A stretch of 64,000 nt of DNA from Candidatus Didemnitutus sp. GTDB lineage: Bacteria; Verrucomicrobiota; Verrucomicrobiia; Opitutales; Opitutaceae. The position numbers and the translations under genes are program-made. Below, one piece after another: positions 1-8,687 of this stretch. Location of the stretch: assembly GCA_023701285.1 (NCBI GenBank), contig JAMPXH010000001.1:25516-89515 (forward strand), in the 5' to 3' direction. How positions within the stretch are numbered: the first letter of the stretch is position 1; each line of letters starts with the position of its first letter. The notes under the pieces were generated by a model. That model ran no database searches, had not been told where the DNA came from, and saw nothing but the letters and a program-made list of their open reading frames with translations.

Positions 1-243
1 CGTGCCGACCATGAACCAGCCGTAGCCGAGCTGCTGGAACTCGGCCATGCTCATGCCGTAGCAGCGCTCCATCTGGTCGAAGCGGGCGGCGAGCACGTAA
101 TCCATATAGCGGCTGCTGTGGACATGCCGATACATGTCGATGTCGTCGGGCCGCACCTGCAGCTCGGTTTCGAACTTGGAGAAGATCAGCGGCAGATCGC
201 CGGCCGCATCGGGGCCGGCGGCGTTTTCGGGGGCGGCACTCAC
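1..243 (-). CDS. acyl-CoA thioesterase, 4HBT hotdog family (partial, runs off left edge)
   Basis: The gene is read from a GTG at 243 and stays open to the window edge, so only about 80 N-terminal residues are visible. They read PLIFSKFETELQVRPDDIDM then YRHVHSSRYMDYVLAARFDQ, which is the typical start of a YbgC/FcbC-type hotdog thioesterase: a beta strand, the conserved D-D-I-D-x-x-x-H-V region (usually D-x-D-x-x-G-H-V-N-N-x-x-Y) and the long hotdog helix. Such enzymes hydrolyse acyl-CoA or acyl-ACP thioesters in the cytosol. A GGAG lies about 9 bases before the GTG. The substrate cannot be told from this fragment. Confidence 0.8.
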   Translation of the reverse strand, partial: MSAAPENAAGPDAAGDLPLIFSKFETELQVRPDDIDMYRHVHSSRYMDYVLAARFDQMERCYGMSMAEFQQLGYGWFMVGT

Positions 244-275
244 GCCTGCAGGCTCCCGGACCGGGCGGGGCCGGT

Positions 276-306
276 CAAAAGAAAAGGCGCCTCGCTGGAG
301 GCGCCC
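276..306 (-). terminator. intrinsic terminator of the DUF3016 gene
   Basis: On the minus strand a 9-bp GC-rich stem (GGCGCCTCC / GCGAGGCGCC region, 286-305) is followed by TTTTCTTTT. It lies directly after the stop codon of the gene at 331-864 and before the thioesterase start, so it separates the two minus-strand genes. Confidence 0.75.
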
Positions 307-330
307 GATGAGCTTGGCGATCCGCGCGGA

Positions 331-864
331 TCACTTCTTCGGCCGCTTGAACTCACGGCGCATCCAGTCGGAGAGCAACGCCTTGTCGTGGCGGAGCGGA
401 TCGCTCTGCGGCAGGGCGGTGTTCATCATGAACCCCAAGTCGCGGAGCTCCCGGCGACCTTCCCGGACGACGCTGCCGTCTGCGGCGAGCAGGCGGAACT
501 CGAGGTCGACGCGCGGGGGATAGAGATCCTTCACGATGCGGATGTCGTCGTATTGCGGACCGCGCCACGGCTCGAAATCGCCCGCCAGATCGATGTCGAC
601 AAAACGGACCTCGAGACGCTGGCCCTCGGGCAGCAATTGGTTGCCCAACCACTCGATATGCTTGCGAAACTCCTCCGAGAGGTGCTCGCGGCCGGAGTCC
701 CGCGCGAGGTATTCGCTGGTGAAATCGGTGAACTTCTCGGGGTCGACGAAGGTGACTTGAATCCGCTCAGGTTCGGCGGGCTTGGCTTCGGTTGGCTGCT
801 GCGCATGGAGCGCAATCCCGCCAACCAAGGCCGCAAAGGCGGTAACGCAGGGGATTGCTTTCAT
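331..864 (-). CDS. DUF3016 domain secreted protein
   Basis: The protein has 177 residues with an N-terminal signal peptide (MKAIPCVTAFAALVGGIALHAQ) and a mature part that begins with the DUF3016 hallmark VTFVDPEKFTDF. DUF3016 proteins are small exported proteins of unknown function found in proteobacteria and verrucomicrobia. I chose the ATG at 864 because it starts the signal peptide exactly; an in-frame extension to 933 would bury it. The gene stands alone and ends at a clear terminator. Family assignment is from the sequence pattern; no role is known to me. Confidence 0.75.
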   Translation of the reverse strand: MKAIPCVTAFAALVGGIALHAQQPTEAKPAEPERIQVTFVDPEKFTDFTSEYLARDSGREHLSEEFRKHIEWLGNQLLPEGQRLEVRFVDIDLAGDFEPWRGPQYDDIRIVKDLYPPRVDLEFRLLAADGSVVREGRRELRDLGFMMNTALPQSDPLRHDKALLSDWMRREFKRPKK

Positions 865-1094
865 GGCTACTAGGATAGCGCATGCCGGGGAAAGTTCCAG
901 CCTCGGGAGCGCGCGACCGGATTTTTGGGGCATCCCGCTGCGCCAGATGCCGATGAGACGCGCCTTTGGCTTGCATCGCCGGCGCGCCTGCGTCTTTTGG
1001 ACCGTTCTCCGGCAACTTTGATACGCGTCGCTGCGTATTGTGGGAACCCGCAGACATCTTGCATACTCCTCCTGACCCGAGGCCTAACACCATC

Positions 1095-1160
1095 ATGCTC
1101 CTTTCCGTCATCATCCTCGCCTTGCTGTCGCTCCTCGTGGCGACCGAGCCAGACAGCTGA
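1095..1160 (+). CDS. candidate 21-residue leader peptide upstream of the desaturase
   Basis: A short frame begins at ATG 1095 and encodes MLLSVIILALLSLLVATEPDS. Sixteen of the 21 residues are hydrophobic, mostly Leu, Ile and Val. It is followed 34 bases later by a strong intrinsic terminator (1194-1221) and then the desaturase gene. This order (short ORF, terminator, gene) is what attenuators look like, but the peptide could equally be a tiny membrane protein or chance coding. The upstream GAGG is 9-10 bases from the ATG. Confidence 0.3.
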   Translation: MLLSVIILALLSLLVATEPDS

Positions 1161-1193
1161 CGCGCGCCTGTCCGCGCCCCGCCCTTCCCTTGA

Positions 1194-1221
1194 GGCCGCC
1201 CCGGAATGAGGCGGCTTTTTT
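1194..1221 (+). terminator. intrinsic terminator or attenuator before the desaturase
   Basis: The stem GCCGCC (1195-1200) pairs with GGCGGC (1210-1215), flanked by GA/TC, and is followed by six T residues (1216-1221). No larger plus-strand gene precedes it, so it either ends the short ORF at 1095-1160 or attenuates transcription into the desaturase. Confidence 0.7.
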
Positions 1222-1324
1222 CGTGTCACAATTCCCTCGGGTGCACGGAAACGGCGGGAAACCCTTGCTTGCACAATCGCCCGCGGGGCCCTTCTTAGCG
1301 GGCCTCCACCACCTCAGAAAGAAA

Positions 1325-2518
1325 GTGTCCCGCCAAGTGTCCTCGTTCTCCGCGTCCCTGCGCCGTATCGGCGCGTCTCTCATCCAGTGGGTCGATTCCG
1401 ACTACACCCTCGAATCCCCGGAATCCATCCGCGCGCAGCCTGACGGCGTCAACCTCGTGCGCTGCCTGCCGTTCGTGATCCTCCACCTCGGCTGCCTCGG
1501 CGTCATCTGGGTCGGCTGGAGCTGGTTCGCCGTGTGGGCCGCCGTGTTCCTCTACGTCGTGCGCATGTTCGCCGTCACGGGCATCTTCCACCGCTATTTC
1601 TCGCACAAGACCTACAGCACGTCGCGCTTCGGGCAATTCCTGCTCGCCGTCTGGACCGGCACGACCGTGCAGCGCGGGCCGCTGTGGTGGGCCTACCATC
1701 ACCGCCACCATCACCAGCACTCCGACCAGGAGGAAGACGCCCACTCGCCGCACGTGCACGGCTTCCTGTGGTCGCACATCGGCTGGATCACCAGCAAACG
1801 CAACTTCCCCACCGACTACTCGAAGGTGAAGGACCTCGCGAAATACCCCGAGCTCGTCTGGCTGAACCGCTTCGACATCGTCGTCCCCGTGCTCTTCGCG
1901 CTCAGCCTGTTCGGCCTCGGCGCGTTCCTCGAATCCGCCGCCCCGCAACTCGGCACCAGCGCCTGGCAGCTCGTCGTCTGGGGCTTCTTCATCAGCACCA
2001 CGGCGCTCTTCCACGGCACCGCCTCGATCAACTCCTTCACTCATCTCTGGGGCAAGCGCCGCTTCCACACCACGGACGATTCCCGCAACAGCTTCATCCT
2101 CGCCATCATCACCCTCGGCGAGGGCTGGCACAACAACCACCACCGCTACCAGTCGTCCACGCGCAACGGTTTCTACTGGTGGGAAATCGATCCGACCTAC
2201 TACGGCCTGAAGTTCCTCTCCTGGACCGGCTTCATCTGGGGCCTCAAGCCCGTCCCGCAATCCATCTACGAGGAAGCCGCGCGCAACGCCCATCAGGACA
2301 CCATTCGCCGCATGTCGCTCTCCTCCGTGCAGGACGAGATCAACACGCTGAAGCGCGTCGTCCCCACCGCCGCCGCCATCGCGATGGCCACGGTCAACTC
2401 GCCCGAGGTCGCCGCGCAGATGCAGAAGAAGGACGGTCCGGCCATCCACAAGCCGGTCAACGAACTCGCGGAACAGCCTCCCGCCACGTCGCCGGACGCG
2501 CCCTCCAAACAAGACTGA
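1325..2518 (+). CDS. acyl-CoA / fatty-acid delta-9 desaturase
   Basis: This integral membrane di-iron enzyme introduces a cis double bond into a saturated acyl chain using O2. The three histidine boxes of the stearoyl-CoA desaturase group are present: HRYFSH, HRHHHQHSD and HNNHH, and several hydrophobic segments lie between them. The C-terminal 60 residues are polar and rich in Ala/Pro/Glu. The reading frame is open further upstream but that part overlaps the terminator at 1194-1221, so I take the GTG at 1325 (VSRQVSSFSA) as the likely start; the upstream spacer AGAAAGAAA is only a weak ribosome site. Its position near a cyclopropane-synthase operon suggests a common interest in membrane lipid unsaturation, but it is not in the same operon. 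Confidence 0.88.
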   Translation: MSRQVSSFSASLRRIGASLIQWVDSDYTLESPESIRAQPDGVNLVRCLPFVILHLGCLGVIWVGWSWFAVWAAVFLYVVRMFAVTGIFHRYFSHKTYSTSRFGQFLLAVWTGTTVQRGPLWWAYHHRHHHQHSDQEEDAHSPHVHGFLWSHIGWITSKRNFPTDYSKVKDLAKYPELVWLNRFDIVVPVLFALSLFGLGAFLESAAPQLGTSAWQLVVWGFFISTTALFHGTASINSFTHLWGKRRFHTTDDSRNSFILAIITLGEGWHNNHHRYQSSTRNGFYWWEIDPTYYGLKFLSWTGFIWGLKPVPQSIYEEAARNAHQDTIRRMSLSSVQDEINTLKRVVPTAAAIAMATVNSPEVAAQMQKKDGPAIHKPVNELAEQPPATSPDAPSKQD

Positions 2519-2544
2519 GCGCTCCGTCGCTTCTCCCTTCCTGC

Positions 2545-2572
2545 AAGGCAGGCCATCACGGCCTGCCTTTTT
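2545..2572 (+). terminator. intrinsic terminator after the desaturase
   Basis: GGCAGGCC (2547-2554) pairs perfectly with GGCCTGCC (2560-2567) around a 5-base loop and is followed by five T residues. It sits 27 bases after the desaturase stop codon. Confidence 0.9.
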
Positions 2573-2614
2573 CATTTCATCGCGGCACCCCGCATACGCC
2601 ACGCTGCGCGCCGC

Positions 2615-5600
2615 TCAGCGCGCCACGCCGATCCGGAAGAAAGCCGTCGGCTCGCCCGCATTCAGAATCGCCGTGAAGAACGCGTGGTCGTCATCGCCCG
2701 CCGCCGTGCGGCGCTCGACCTCGGTCCACGATCCCGCGGCCAGCGTGGCGCTGCGCTCGAGCACGTAGGTGTGCCCGGCGCGGGCGCGGTAACCGATCTG
2801 CCAGCCGCCCACCGTAACGAGCGCCGGCTGCACCACGAACCGATCGCGCGCATCGAAAGGATCGCCGCCGGTGAGGAATTCCATGCGGTTGCTGTCCCCA
2901 TCGCCGTCCGCGTCCGCCGCGTCGTCGTTCCCCGTCAGCGGATCGAAACCATGCAGACGCTCCCAATAATCCGCCGCGCCGCCGCCGTCGCTGTCCGCCG
3001 CCCCGGCCCCGCGGTAGATCATATCCAAACTGTCACCGACGATCTCGCTCCACAGCGCCGCGTGCGCCAGCAGACCGTGCGGCGTGGCAAAGTGCACGCG
3101 GCTGCCGCCGAGGTCGCGATACTCAAGCCCGAGCGAGTCGCTGTCCGCCCCGCGCCACGCGAGCCCTTCGCTCCATAACTGCTCCTGCGCCTGCTGCACG
3201 TTCGGGTCGCCCGTCGTCTCGAGCGGCCAGCGGCTCGCGCGGGCCACGAACCACGGGAACGCCCAACCGGCGTCCGCGCGCGAGGAGACGATCACGTTGG
3301 CCAGCCGGTTGTAGTAATCCTGCCGTGACGTGCGCGTGGTGCCGGGCACGTGCGTGGAATCGCTCTCGCCCTGGTGCCAGAGCAGGGCGCGGAAGCCGCC
3401 CGGACCAAACTGCCGCGCGCGTGCCAGCAACCAGTTGTAGAGCCCGTTGTGGTAGGCGCCCGCGAAATCCGTGAAATCGTGCGGCGCCGTCGGCTGCCAT
3501 TCCGCGACGTCCGTGGCGCCCTGCCCTGCGATCGAGATCGCCACCGGCACGCCGAAACGCGCCGCCAGCTGGTCGCCGAACGCCGGGTAATAGCTGCCGC
3601 CGCTGCTCGTGTCGTGCGCGCCGGGCTGCGGATCGTGGCCTTCCTGCCAATGCGCGCCGCTGAACGAGCTGACGAGCCCCGACGCGGGATTCATCGGCCC
3701 TTCCGTGACCGCGAGATCGCTGTTCGCGTAGGCGCTGTTGGTTGAGTTCGACTGCCCGGCTGCGAGAAAAACCTCGCCCACGCCGAAGCGCTCGACCGTC
3801 CATTCCGCGATCACGGCGCCGGCCGCCCGCGCCCGCACCGTGGCGCGATACCAGCCGCCGGCGGGCAGCGTGAATTCCTGGGCGAACTTCAGCGTCGCCG
3901 CGTCGAAAGCCAGCGCCTGCTCGCCGGCGGGCAACGCGCCCGCGAGCGGCGGCGCGTGCAGATCCCCGGCGGAAAACTCGACCGTCACCTGCTCCGCCCC
4001 GGCCGGCGCGCGGCCGGCCACCCGCACCGGACCGTCCGTGCGCGTGGCGCGCTGGAACACCTGCCAATCCTGCGGCGCATCGACCGAGAGCGGATCGAAC
4101 GTGACCATGAACGACCGCACCGAACGCGGCGGCACGTCGAGCAACAGGAACTGGCGCGCCGGCGGCACGCCGTCCGGCCCGCTCGTCATCCGCTCGAAAC
4201 CCGTCAGGCGCAGCACGCGACCTGACTCATGGCGCAACACCACATCACCCGCGGCCGCGCCGGTGACGGCAACCGGAGTCGCCGCCGTCGCTCCGTCGCC
4301 GGTGCGCACCTGCGTGGCGACGGTGGCGTCGATCGAGAGCCGGTAGGTCGCTGTCGCGGTGTTGTCGTGGTTCTGTAGCATCACGACGTAGCGGCCGCGC
4401 GCGAAGCCGCCGGCCGTCATTTCGCGCAGCATGAAAGTCTTGTAGAAAAAGCTGCCGACCGTGCTCGCGTTTTGCACCGCAGTCGTGCCGCTGGCCGTGA
4501 ACGCACCGCCTTCGGGCCCGAGCCAGAAGAGTCCGCCGTGGCGCAGGTAGGCGAGCTGGTGATTGCCGGTCAGGTAGGCGTCGAAGGCGTCGGTGGTGAT
4601 GCTGAAGTTGGAGCCGTTGCGGCGCACTTCGGCGACAGGCGCGACAACGGGCGTCGTGGCCAGCGCGGCGGCGAAATCCGTGGCAACCCGCAGGTCGTCC
4701 ACGTCGAAGCGCCCGAGGTTGGTGCCGTCGGTGTTGAGCACGCGCAGCGCCACGCCGCTGAACGTGTAGGTGCCCATGTCGCCCGTTTTTGCGGCGACCG
4801 CATCGGCCGGCTCTGCTTCCTCAGCGGCATCGATCCACAGCGCGCTGTCGTTCGTGGCGGCGTCGTGGCGCACCACCACGCGATAGGGCGTGCCCGGCAC
4901 GAGGTCGCGTGCGGCGAACACCGCGGTGGCCGCCATGGCGTCGGTCGACACGCCGAGTTGCGCTGTGCCGGACGTCGCGCCGGCGCGCAGCCAGACGTGG
5001 CCGTTGAAGGTCGTGGCATTGGCGATCCCCTGCAGGGCCTGGAACCAACCGCTCGCGCCCGGCGCAGGGGCCGCGCGCACCGTGATCGTGAAGGCGCGAT
5101 ACGACACCGGCCCGAGTTGCCCGGCAGTCGGGGCGCGGTGGTATTGGCGGTCACCGCTGAAGTTCCGGCGATAGACGCCGGCGTTCGTCGCAGGCGTCGT
5201 GTAATCGAATACGAGCGCGTCGTCCGCGACTTGGAGCGACGGCGCGCCGTCGCCCACGCTCCAACGGGCGCTGGAGTTGGAGCGCAGCTCGCCCGTGCCG
5301 TAGGGGAAACGCTCCCAGAGCAACACCGCGGGATCGTAGCGCAGATTCACAGCGGCAAGCGTGCCGGTGCCGAACCCGGCCGGCACCGTCGGCGCGGGCG
5401 CGGCCACGGTGCCGCGCAACACGTCGACCTGCACGTCATCGAGCAGAAAGTCGATGTAGGCATCGCTCGTGGTGGTGTTGAATTCAATCTGGCCGAGATT
5501 CGACGGCGCGGTGCGGTAGCTCAGCGTGTTGTCGAAGGGGCCGACGCCGCGGTAAACGGCATCGAGGAAGAGCGCGACGGAGTTTGCCGCCAGCGTGCGG

Positions 5601-6256
5601 GCGACGCCGTCGGGGCCCGCGTATTCGAGCGTCTCCGAGTCGTGATCGTTGAGGTAGAGCACGACTTGGTGCGCTTCCGCCGGGGTGAACGTGACATTGA
5701 GATCGTTCGCGGAACCGGAGAGATCGAGGCGAAGCGCGCCGTTGGTCGCGAGCGTGAGCAGCATCGGACGGTTGGCGCTGCTCGCCAGGGTCATGCCGAG
5801 CTGACCTGCGCTGAAGCGCAGCGTCTTCGCGTCCGTGCCGTGGTTGGCCGTGGCCGCGAAGGCGAACGCCACCCGCACCGCCGTGGCCATCTCCGCCGCG
5901 TTCGCCGCGAAGTCGTAGCGCAGCACCGTGCCGGTATCAGTGTCGTAATCGAAGAAGCGCACGAATTTCCCCGTGCCCGGCACCGGAGCGGCCGGCATTC
6001 CCGTGTAGGGTCCCACCGCGACGCCACGCGGGCCCGTCGTGCTCGGCGTCACGGGCAGCGGCGTCGTGGCGCCCACCGGCGAGGTCGGGCTCACGCTGCT
6101 CGCCGGCGGCGCCGCGCCGGCCACTCCCGACTCATAATCCATCCACAGCACCGGATCAGCCGCGCCGGCGGTCGCAGCCAGCAGCGCGAGGCTGCCGAGC
6201 AGGGCCCCGACACGGGGCAGAGAAGGGGCGGACCAAGGACGCAACAGCAGGAACAT
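2615..6256 (-). CDS. secreted multidomain protein with SASA (sialate O-acetylesterase-like) domain
   Basis: The 1213-residue protein starts with a signal peptide (about residues 1-32). The first two thirds contain two beta-sandwich, laminin-G-like stretches. A SASA-type SGNH esterase domain spans about residues 825-1090, with the nucleophile block FLAAGQSNS near residue 835, LLWHQGESDS as a later block, and a VHFATPHG His region. SASA enzymes remove acetyl groups from sialic acids or other polysaccharide sugars outside the cell. The C-terminal 130 residues hold a calcium-repeat-like DADGDGDSN stretch and end with AFFRIGVAR, a diverged form of a C-terminal module shared with six other secreted proteins in this window. 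The gene is monocistronic and has the AT-rich promoter element (6271-6306) in front. Confidence 0.8.
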   Translation of the reverse strand: MFLLLRPWSAPSLPRVGALLGSLALLAATAGAADPVLWMDYESGVAGAAPPASSVSPTSPVGATTPLPVTPSTTGPRGVAVGPYTGMPAAPVPGTGKFVRFFDYDTDTGTVLRYDFAANAAEMATAVRVAFAFAATANHGTDAKTLRFSAGQLGMTLASSANRPMLLTLATNGALRLDLSGSANDLNVTFTPAEAHQVVLYLNDHDSETLEYAGPDGVARTLAANSVALFLDAVYRGVGPFDNTLSYRTAPSNLGQIEFNTTTSDAYIDFLLDDVQVDVLRGTVAAPAPTVPAGFGTGTLAAVNLRYDPAVLLWERFPYGTGELRSNSSARWSVGDGAPSLQVADDALVFDYTTPATNAGVYRRNFSGDRQYHRAPTAGQLGPVSYRAFTITVRAAPAPGASGWFQALQGIANATTFNGHVWLRAGATSGTAQLGVSTDAMAATAVFAARDLVPGTPYRVVVRHDAATNDSALWIDAAEEAEPADAVAAKTGDMGTYTFSGVALRVLNTDGTNLGRFDVDDLRVATDFAAALATTPVVAPVAEVRRNGSNFSITTDAFDAYLTGNHQLAYLRHGGLFWLGPEGGAFTASGTTAVQNASTVGSFFYKTFMLREMTAGGFARGRYVVMLQNHDNTATATYRLSIDATVATQVRTGDGATAATPVAVTGAAAGDVVLRHESGRVLRLTGFERMTSGPDGVPPARQFLLLDVPPRSVRSFMVTFDPLSVDAPQDWQVFQRATRTDGPVRVAGRAPAGAEQVTVEFSAGDLHAPPLAGALPAGEQALAFDAATLKFAQEFTLPAGGWYRATVRARAAGAVIAEWTVERFGVGEVFLAAGQSNSTNSAYANSDLAVTEGPMNPASGLVSSFSGAHWQEGHDPQPGAHDTSSGGSYYPAFGDQLAARFGVPVAISIAGQGATDVAEWQPTAPHDFTDFAGAYHNGLYNWLLARARQFGPGGFRALLWHQGESDSTHVPGTTRTSRQDYYNRLANVIVSSRADAGWAFPWFVARASRWPLETTGDPNVQQAQEQLWSEGLAWRGADSDSLGLEYRDLGGSRVHFATPHGLLAHAALWSEIVGDSLDMIYRGAGAADSDGGGAADYWERLHGFDPLTGNDDAADADGDGDSNRMEFLTGGDPFDARDRFVVQPALVTVGGWQIGYRARAGHTYVLERSATLAAGSWTEVERRTAAGDDDHAFFTAILNAGEPTAFFRIGVAR

Positions 6257-6270
6257 GGGGACGGCCAGCT

Positions 6271-6306
6271 GAGCTAATAATAATTAAATTGTCGAGCCGA
6301 AAGCCG
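6271..6306 (-). promoter_or_regulatory. AT-rich promoter/operator element upstream of the SASA gene
   Basis: Reading the minus strand, CTTTCGGCTCGAC is followed by AATTTAATTATTATTA and then, after 15 bases, CCCCATG. The AT run (6275-6290) is striking in this GC-rich DNA and matches elements before the genes starting at 49212, 52834 and 62436. It lies in the 90-base divergent gap with the FAD oxidoreductase at 6347, so it could influence both. Confidence 0.5.
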
Positions 6307-6346
6307 TTCGGGCATCGCCGCACGCGCCGGTCTGCGGCCCATTTCG

Positions 6347-7735
6347 ATGAATCCACCGGAGCGGCCGGAGCGTAAGCTGGGCATGGCTCGTCCTTCCCTC
6401 GCGATCATCGGCACTGGCATCTCCGGTCTGGGCTGCGCGCATTTTCTGCACCGCCACTACGAGATCACGCTGTTCGAGCAGGACCGTCACGTCGGCGGGC
6501 ACACGAACACCGTCACCGTGCCCGAAGCCGGCACCGGCCGGCCGTTGCCCATCGACACGGGTTTCATGGTCTTCAACTACGAGACCTACCCGCAACTCAC
6601 GCGCATGTTCGCCCAGCTCGGTGTGCCGGTGAAGAAGACCGACATGTCCTTCAGCGTGCGTCACGAAGACACCGGGCTCGAATTCTGCGGCTCGTCGCTC
6701 AACCACCTCTTCTGCCAGCGCCGAAACCTGCTGCGCCCGTCGTTCTACCGGATGCTGCGCCAGATCGACCGCTTCAACCGCGAAGCCGTCGCCGCGCTGG
6801 AAGACCCGTCCTGGGGCGAGTTGACGCTGGCCGACTACGTCGCGCGCCGCGGCTACGGCGCCGACTTCCTCGATCTCTACGTCGTGCCGATGAGCAGCGC
6901 CGTCTGGTCGACGCCGCCGGACAAGATGCTGCAGTTCCCTGCGCGCACCCTGCTGCGCTTCTTCCATAATCACGGCTTCCTCGGCCTGCACACGCAGCAT
7001 CAGTGGTGGACCGTCGACGGCGGCGCGCAGCAATACGTCACGCGCCTCACCTCGCCCTGGCGCGACCGCATCCGGCGCGAGACGCGCGTGCTCTCCGTCC
7101 GCCGCTCGCCCGACGGCGTCCATGTCACCACGGCCGACCGCCGCACCGAACGCTTCGACAAAGTCATCCTCGCCGCGCACGGCCACGAATCGCTCGCCCT
7201 GCTCGCCGACCCCACGCCCGACGAGGCGCGCCTCCTGCGCGAGTTCCAGTATCAGCCCAACACCGCCACGCTGCACACCGATGCCTCCATCATGCCGCGC
7301 GCGAAACTCGCGTGGTCCGCGTGGAACTACTCCATCGCGCGCGACGCCCGCGGCCGCATCGAGCCGATGACCATTTACTGGATGAACCGCCTCCAAGGTG
7401 TCTCGGATCGAGAAAATTACTTCGTGTCGATCAACCGCCCCGACCGCGTCGATCCGCGGAAAATCCTGCGCACGATCGCCTACGAGCACCCGCTCTTCAC
7501 GCTCGCCGCGATCCGCGTCCAAGCGGAAATCCCGGCACTGAACGCCTCCGGCGCCGGCGCGACCGAGACCTATTTCTGCGGCGCGTGGACCCGCTATGGG
7601 TTCCACGAGGACGGCTTCCTCTCGGCTGTGCAACTCGCGCAACAGCTCCTCGGACGCGATCCGTGGACCGCCGGCGGGCCGGCCGATGAGCCGCGGCCCG
7701 AAAACCAGCCGTCCCTGCCCCAGCCTGCAACTTGA
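6347..7735 (+). CDS. FAD-dependent amine oxidase-like oxidoreductase of the Cfa/DUF1365 cluster
   Basis: The protein (462 residues from 6347, or 450 from the ATG at 6383) opens with a Rossmann dinucleotide fold, LAIIGTGISGLGCAHFL, followed by the acidic FEQD that binds the FAD ribose and GGHTNT. It belongs to the flavin amine oxidase / protoporphyrinogen-oxidase-like group that is nearly always encoded next to DUF1365 and a cyclopropane fatty acid synthase, as here. In such clusters the enzyme is thought to oxidise or desaturate a membrane acyl chain. The start at 6383 (MARPSLAIIG) places the fold right at the N-terminus and may be the true one. It is the first gene of a seven-gene plus-strand run. 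Confidence 0.85.
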   Translation: MNPPERPERKLGMARPSLAIIGTGISGLGCAHFLHRHYEITLFEQDRHVGGHTNTVTVPEAGTGRPLPIDTGFMVFNYETYPQLTRMFAQLGVPVKKTDMSFSVRHEDTGLEFCGSSLNHLFCQRRNLLRPSFYRMLRQIDRFNREAVAALEDPSWGELTLADYVARRGYGADFLDLYVVPMSSAVWSTPPDKMLQFPARTLLRFFHNHGFLGLHTQHQWWTVDGGAQQYVTRLTSPWRDRIRRETRVLSVRRSPDGVHVTTADRRTERFDKVILAAHGHESLALLADPTPDEARLLREFQYQPNTATLHTDASIMPRAKLAWSAWNYSIARDARGRIEPMTIYWMNRLQGVSDRENYFVSINRPDRVDPRKILRTIAYEHPLFTLAAIRVQAEIPALNASGAGATETYFCGAWTRYGFHEDGFLSAVQLAQQLLGRDPWTAGGPADEPRPENQPSLPQPAT

Positions 7736-7832
7736 GCGGACGGCGGCTTTGCCCGGTCGCGAGTTCCCTTGCGGTCGGAGGAGCGGTGCATTCGCTGCAT
7801 CCCGTTGCCGGTCCGGCCCGTAGTTTAAGCCG

Positions 7833-8687
7833 TTGAACTCCTGCCTCTACGAATGCGATGTGCTCCACCACCGGTTCGCGCCCAAGCCGCACCGGTTCGT
7901 GTATCGCATTTTCCTGTTCGCGCTCGATCTCGACGAACTGGACACGCTGCATCACCGGCTGCGGCTGTTCTCGGTGGGAAAGCGTAATTTCTACAGTTTC
8001 CGCGACCGGGACTTTTTTCCCAGCCACGAACGCCTCCACAACCCCTCGTCCGGTCCCGCTGAAAAACAGGCATCGCCCGGACAGAAACTCAAGGAGCGCG
8101 TGAGCGCCCATCTCGCCGCGCATGGCATCGACCTCACGGGCGGGCGCGTCGTGCTCGTCACGCTGCCACGCGTCGCCGGCTATCTCTTCAACCCGGTCTC
8201 GTTCTACTTCTGCTACGATCGCACCGGCGCGGCCGTCGCCAGCATCGCGGAAGTCACCAACACCTTCCGCGAGGTGAAAGCCTTCACGCTCACGGCGCCG
8301 CAGCGCGCAGGCGGCTCTGGCGCGACCTTCCGGCTCCGCGCGCCCAAGCATTTCTACGTCTCGCCCTTCTCGGACGTCGACGTGCAGTTCGAATTCGTCC
8401 TGCGCACGCCCGGAGGACGCCTCGCCATCCAGATCGACGATTACGCCGGCGACGCGCGCACGCTCACCAGCACGCTGACCGGCCCGCGCCACGAACTCAC
8501 CGACGCCACGCTCGCATGGTTCACGCTCCGCCATCCGCTGCCCACGCTGCGCATCATCACGCTGATCCACTGGCACGCGTTGCAACTGTGGCTGAAACGG
8601 CTTCCTTGGTTCCGCAAGAACGCCCGCTCCGCCGACCAGCGCGACCTTCGCCGCCCGCACGCCTCCCTCGTCCCGCATCAGTCATGA
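7833..8687 (+). CDS. DUF1365 family protein
   Basis: The protein has 284 residues and carries the DUF1365 pattern: an N-terminal LYECDVLHHRFAPKPHRFVY, then the conserved YLFNPVSFYFCYD and EVTNTF region in the middle. DUF1365 proteins accompany Cfa-type methyltransferases and FAD oxidases; the biochemical role is not settled. The start is a TTG at 7833, since no ATG or GTG fits before the conserved N-terminus. The stop overlaps the next start as ATGA at 8684-8687, so translation with the cyclopropane synthase is probably coupled. Confidence 0.85.
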   Translation: MNSCLYECDVLHHRFAPKPHRFVYRIFLFALDLDELDTLHHRLRLFSVGKRNFYSFRDRDFFPSHERLHNPSSGPAEKQASPGQKLKERVSAHLAAHGIDLTGGRVVLVTLPRVAGYLFNPVSFYFCYDRTGAAVASIAEVTNTFREVKAFTLTAPQRAGGSGATFRLRAPKHFYVSPFSDVDVQFEFVLRTPGGRLAIQIDDYAGDARTLTSTLTGPRHELTDATLAWFTLRHPLPTLRIITLIHWHALQLWLKRLPWFRKNARSADQRDLRRPHASLVPHQS

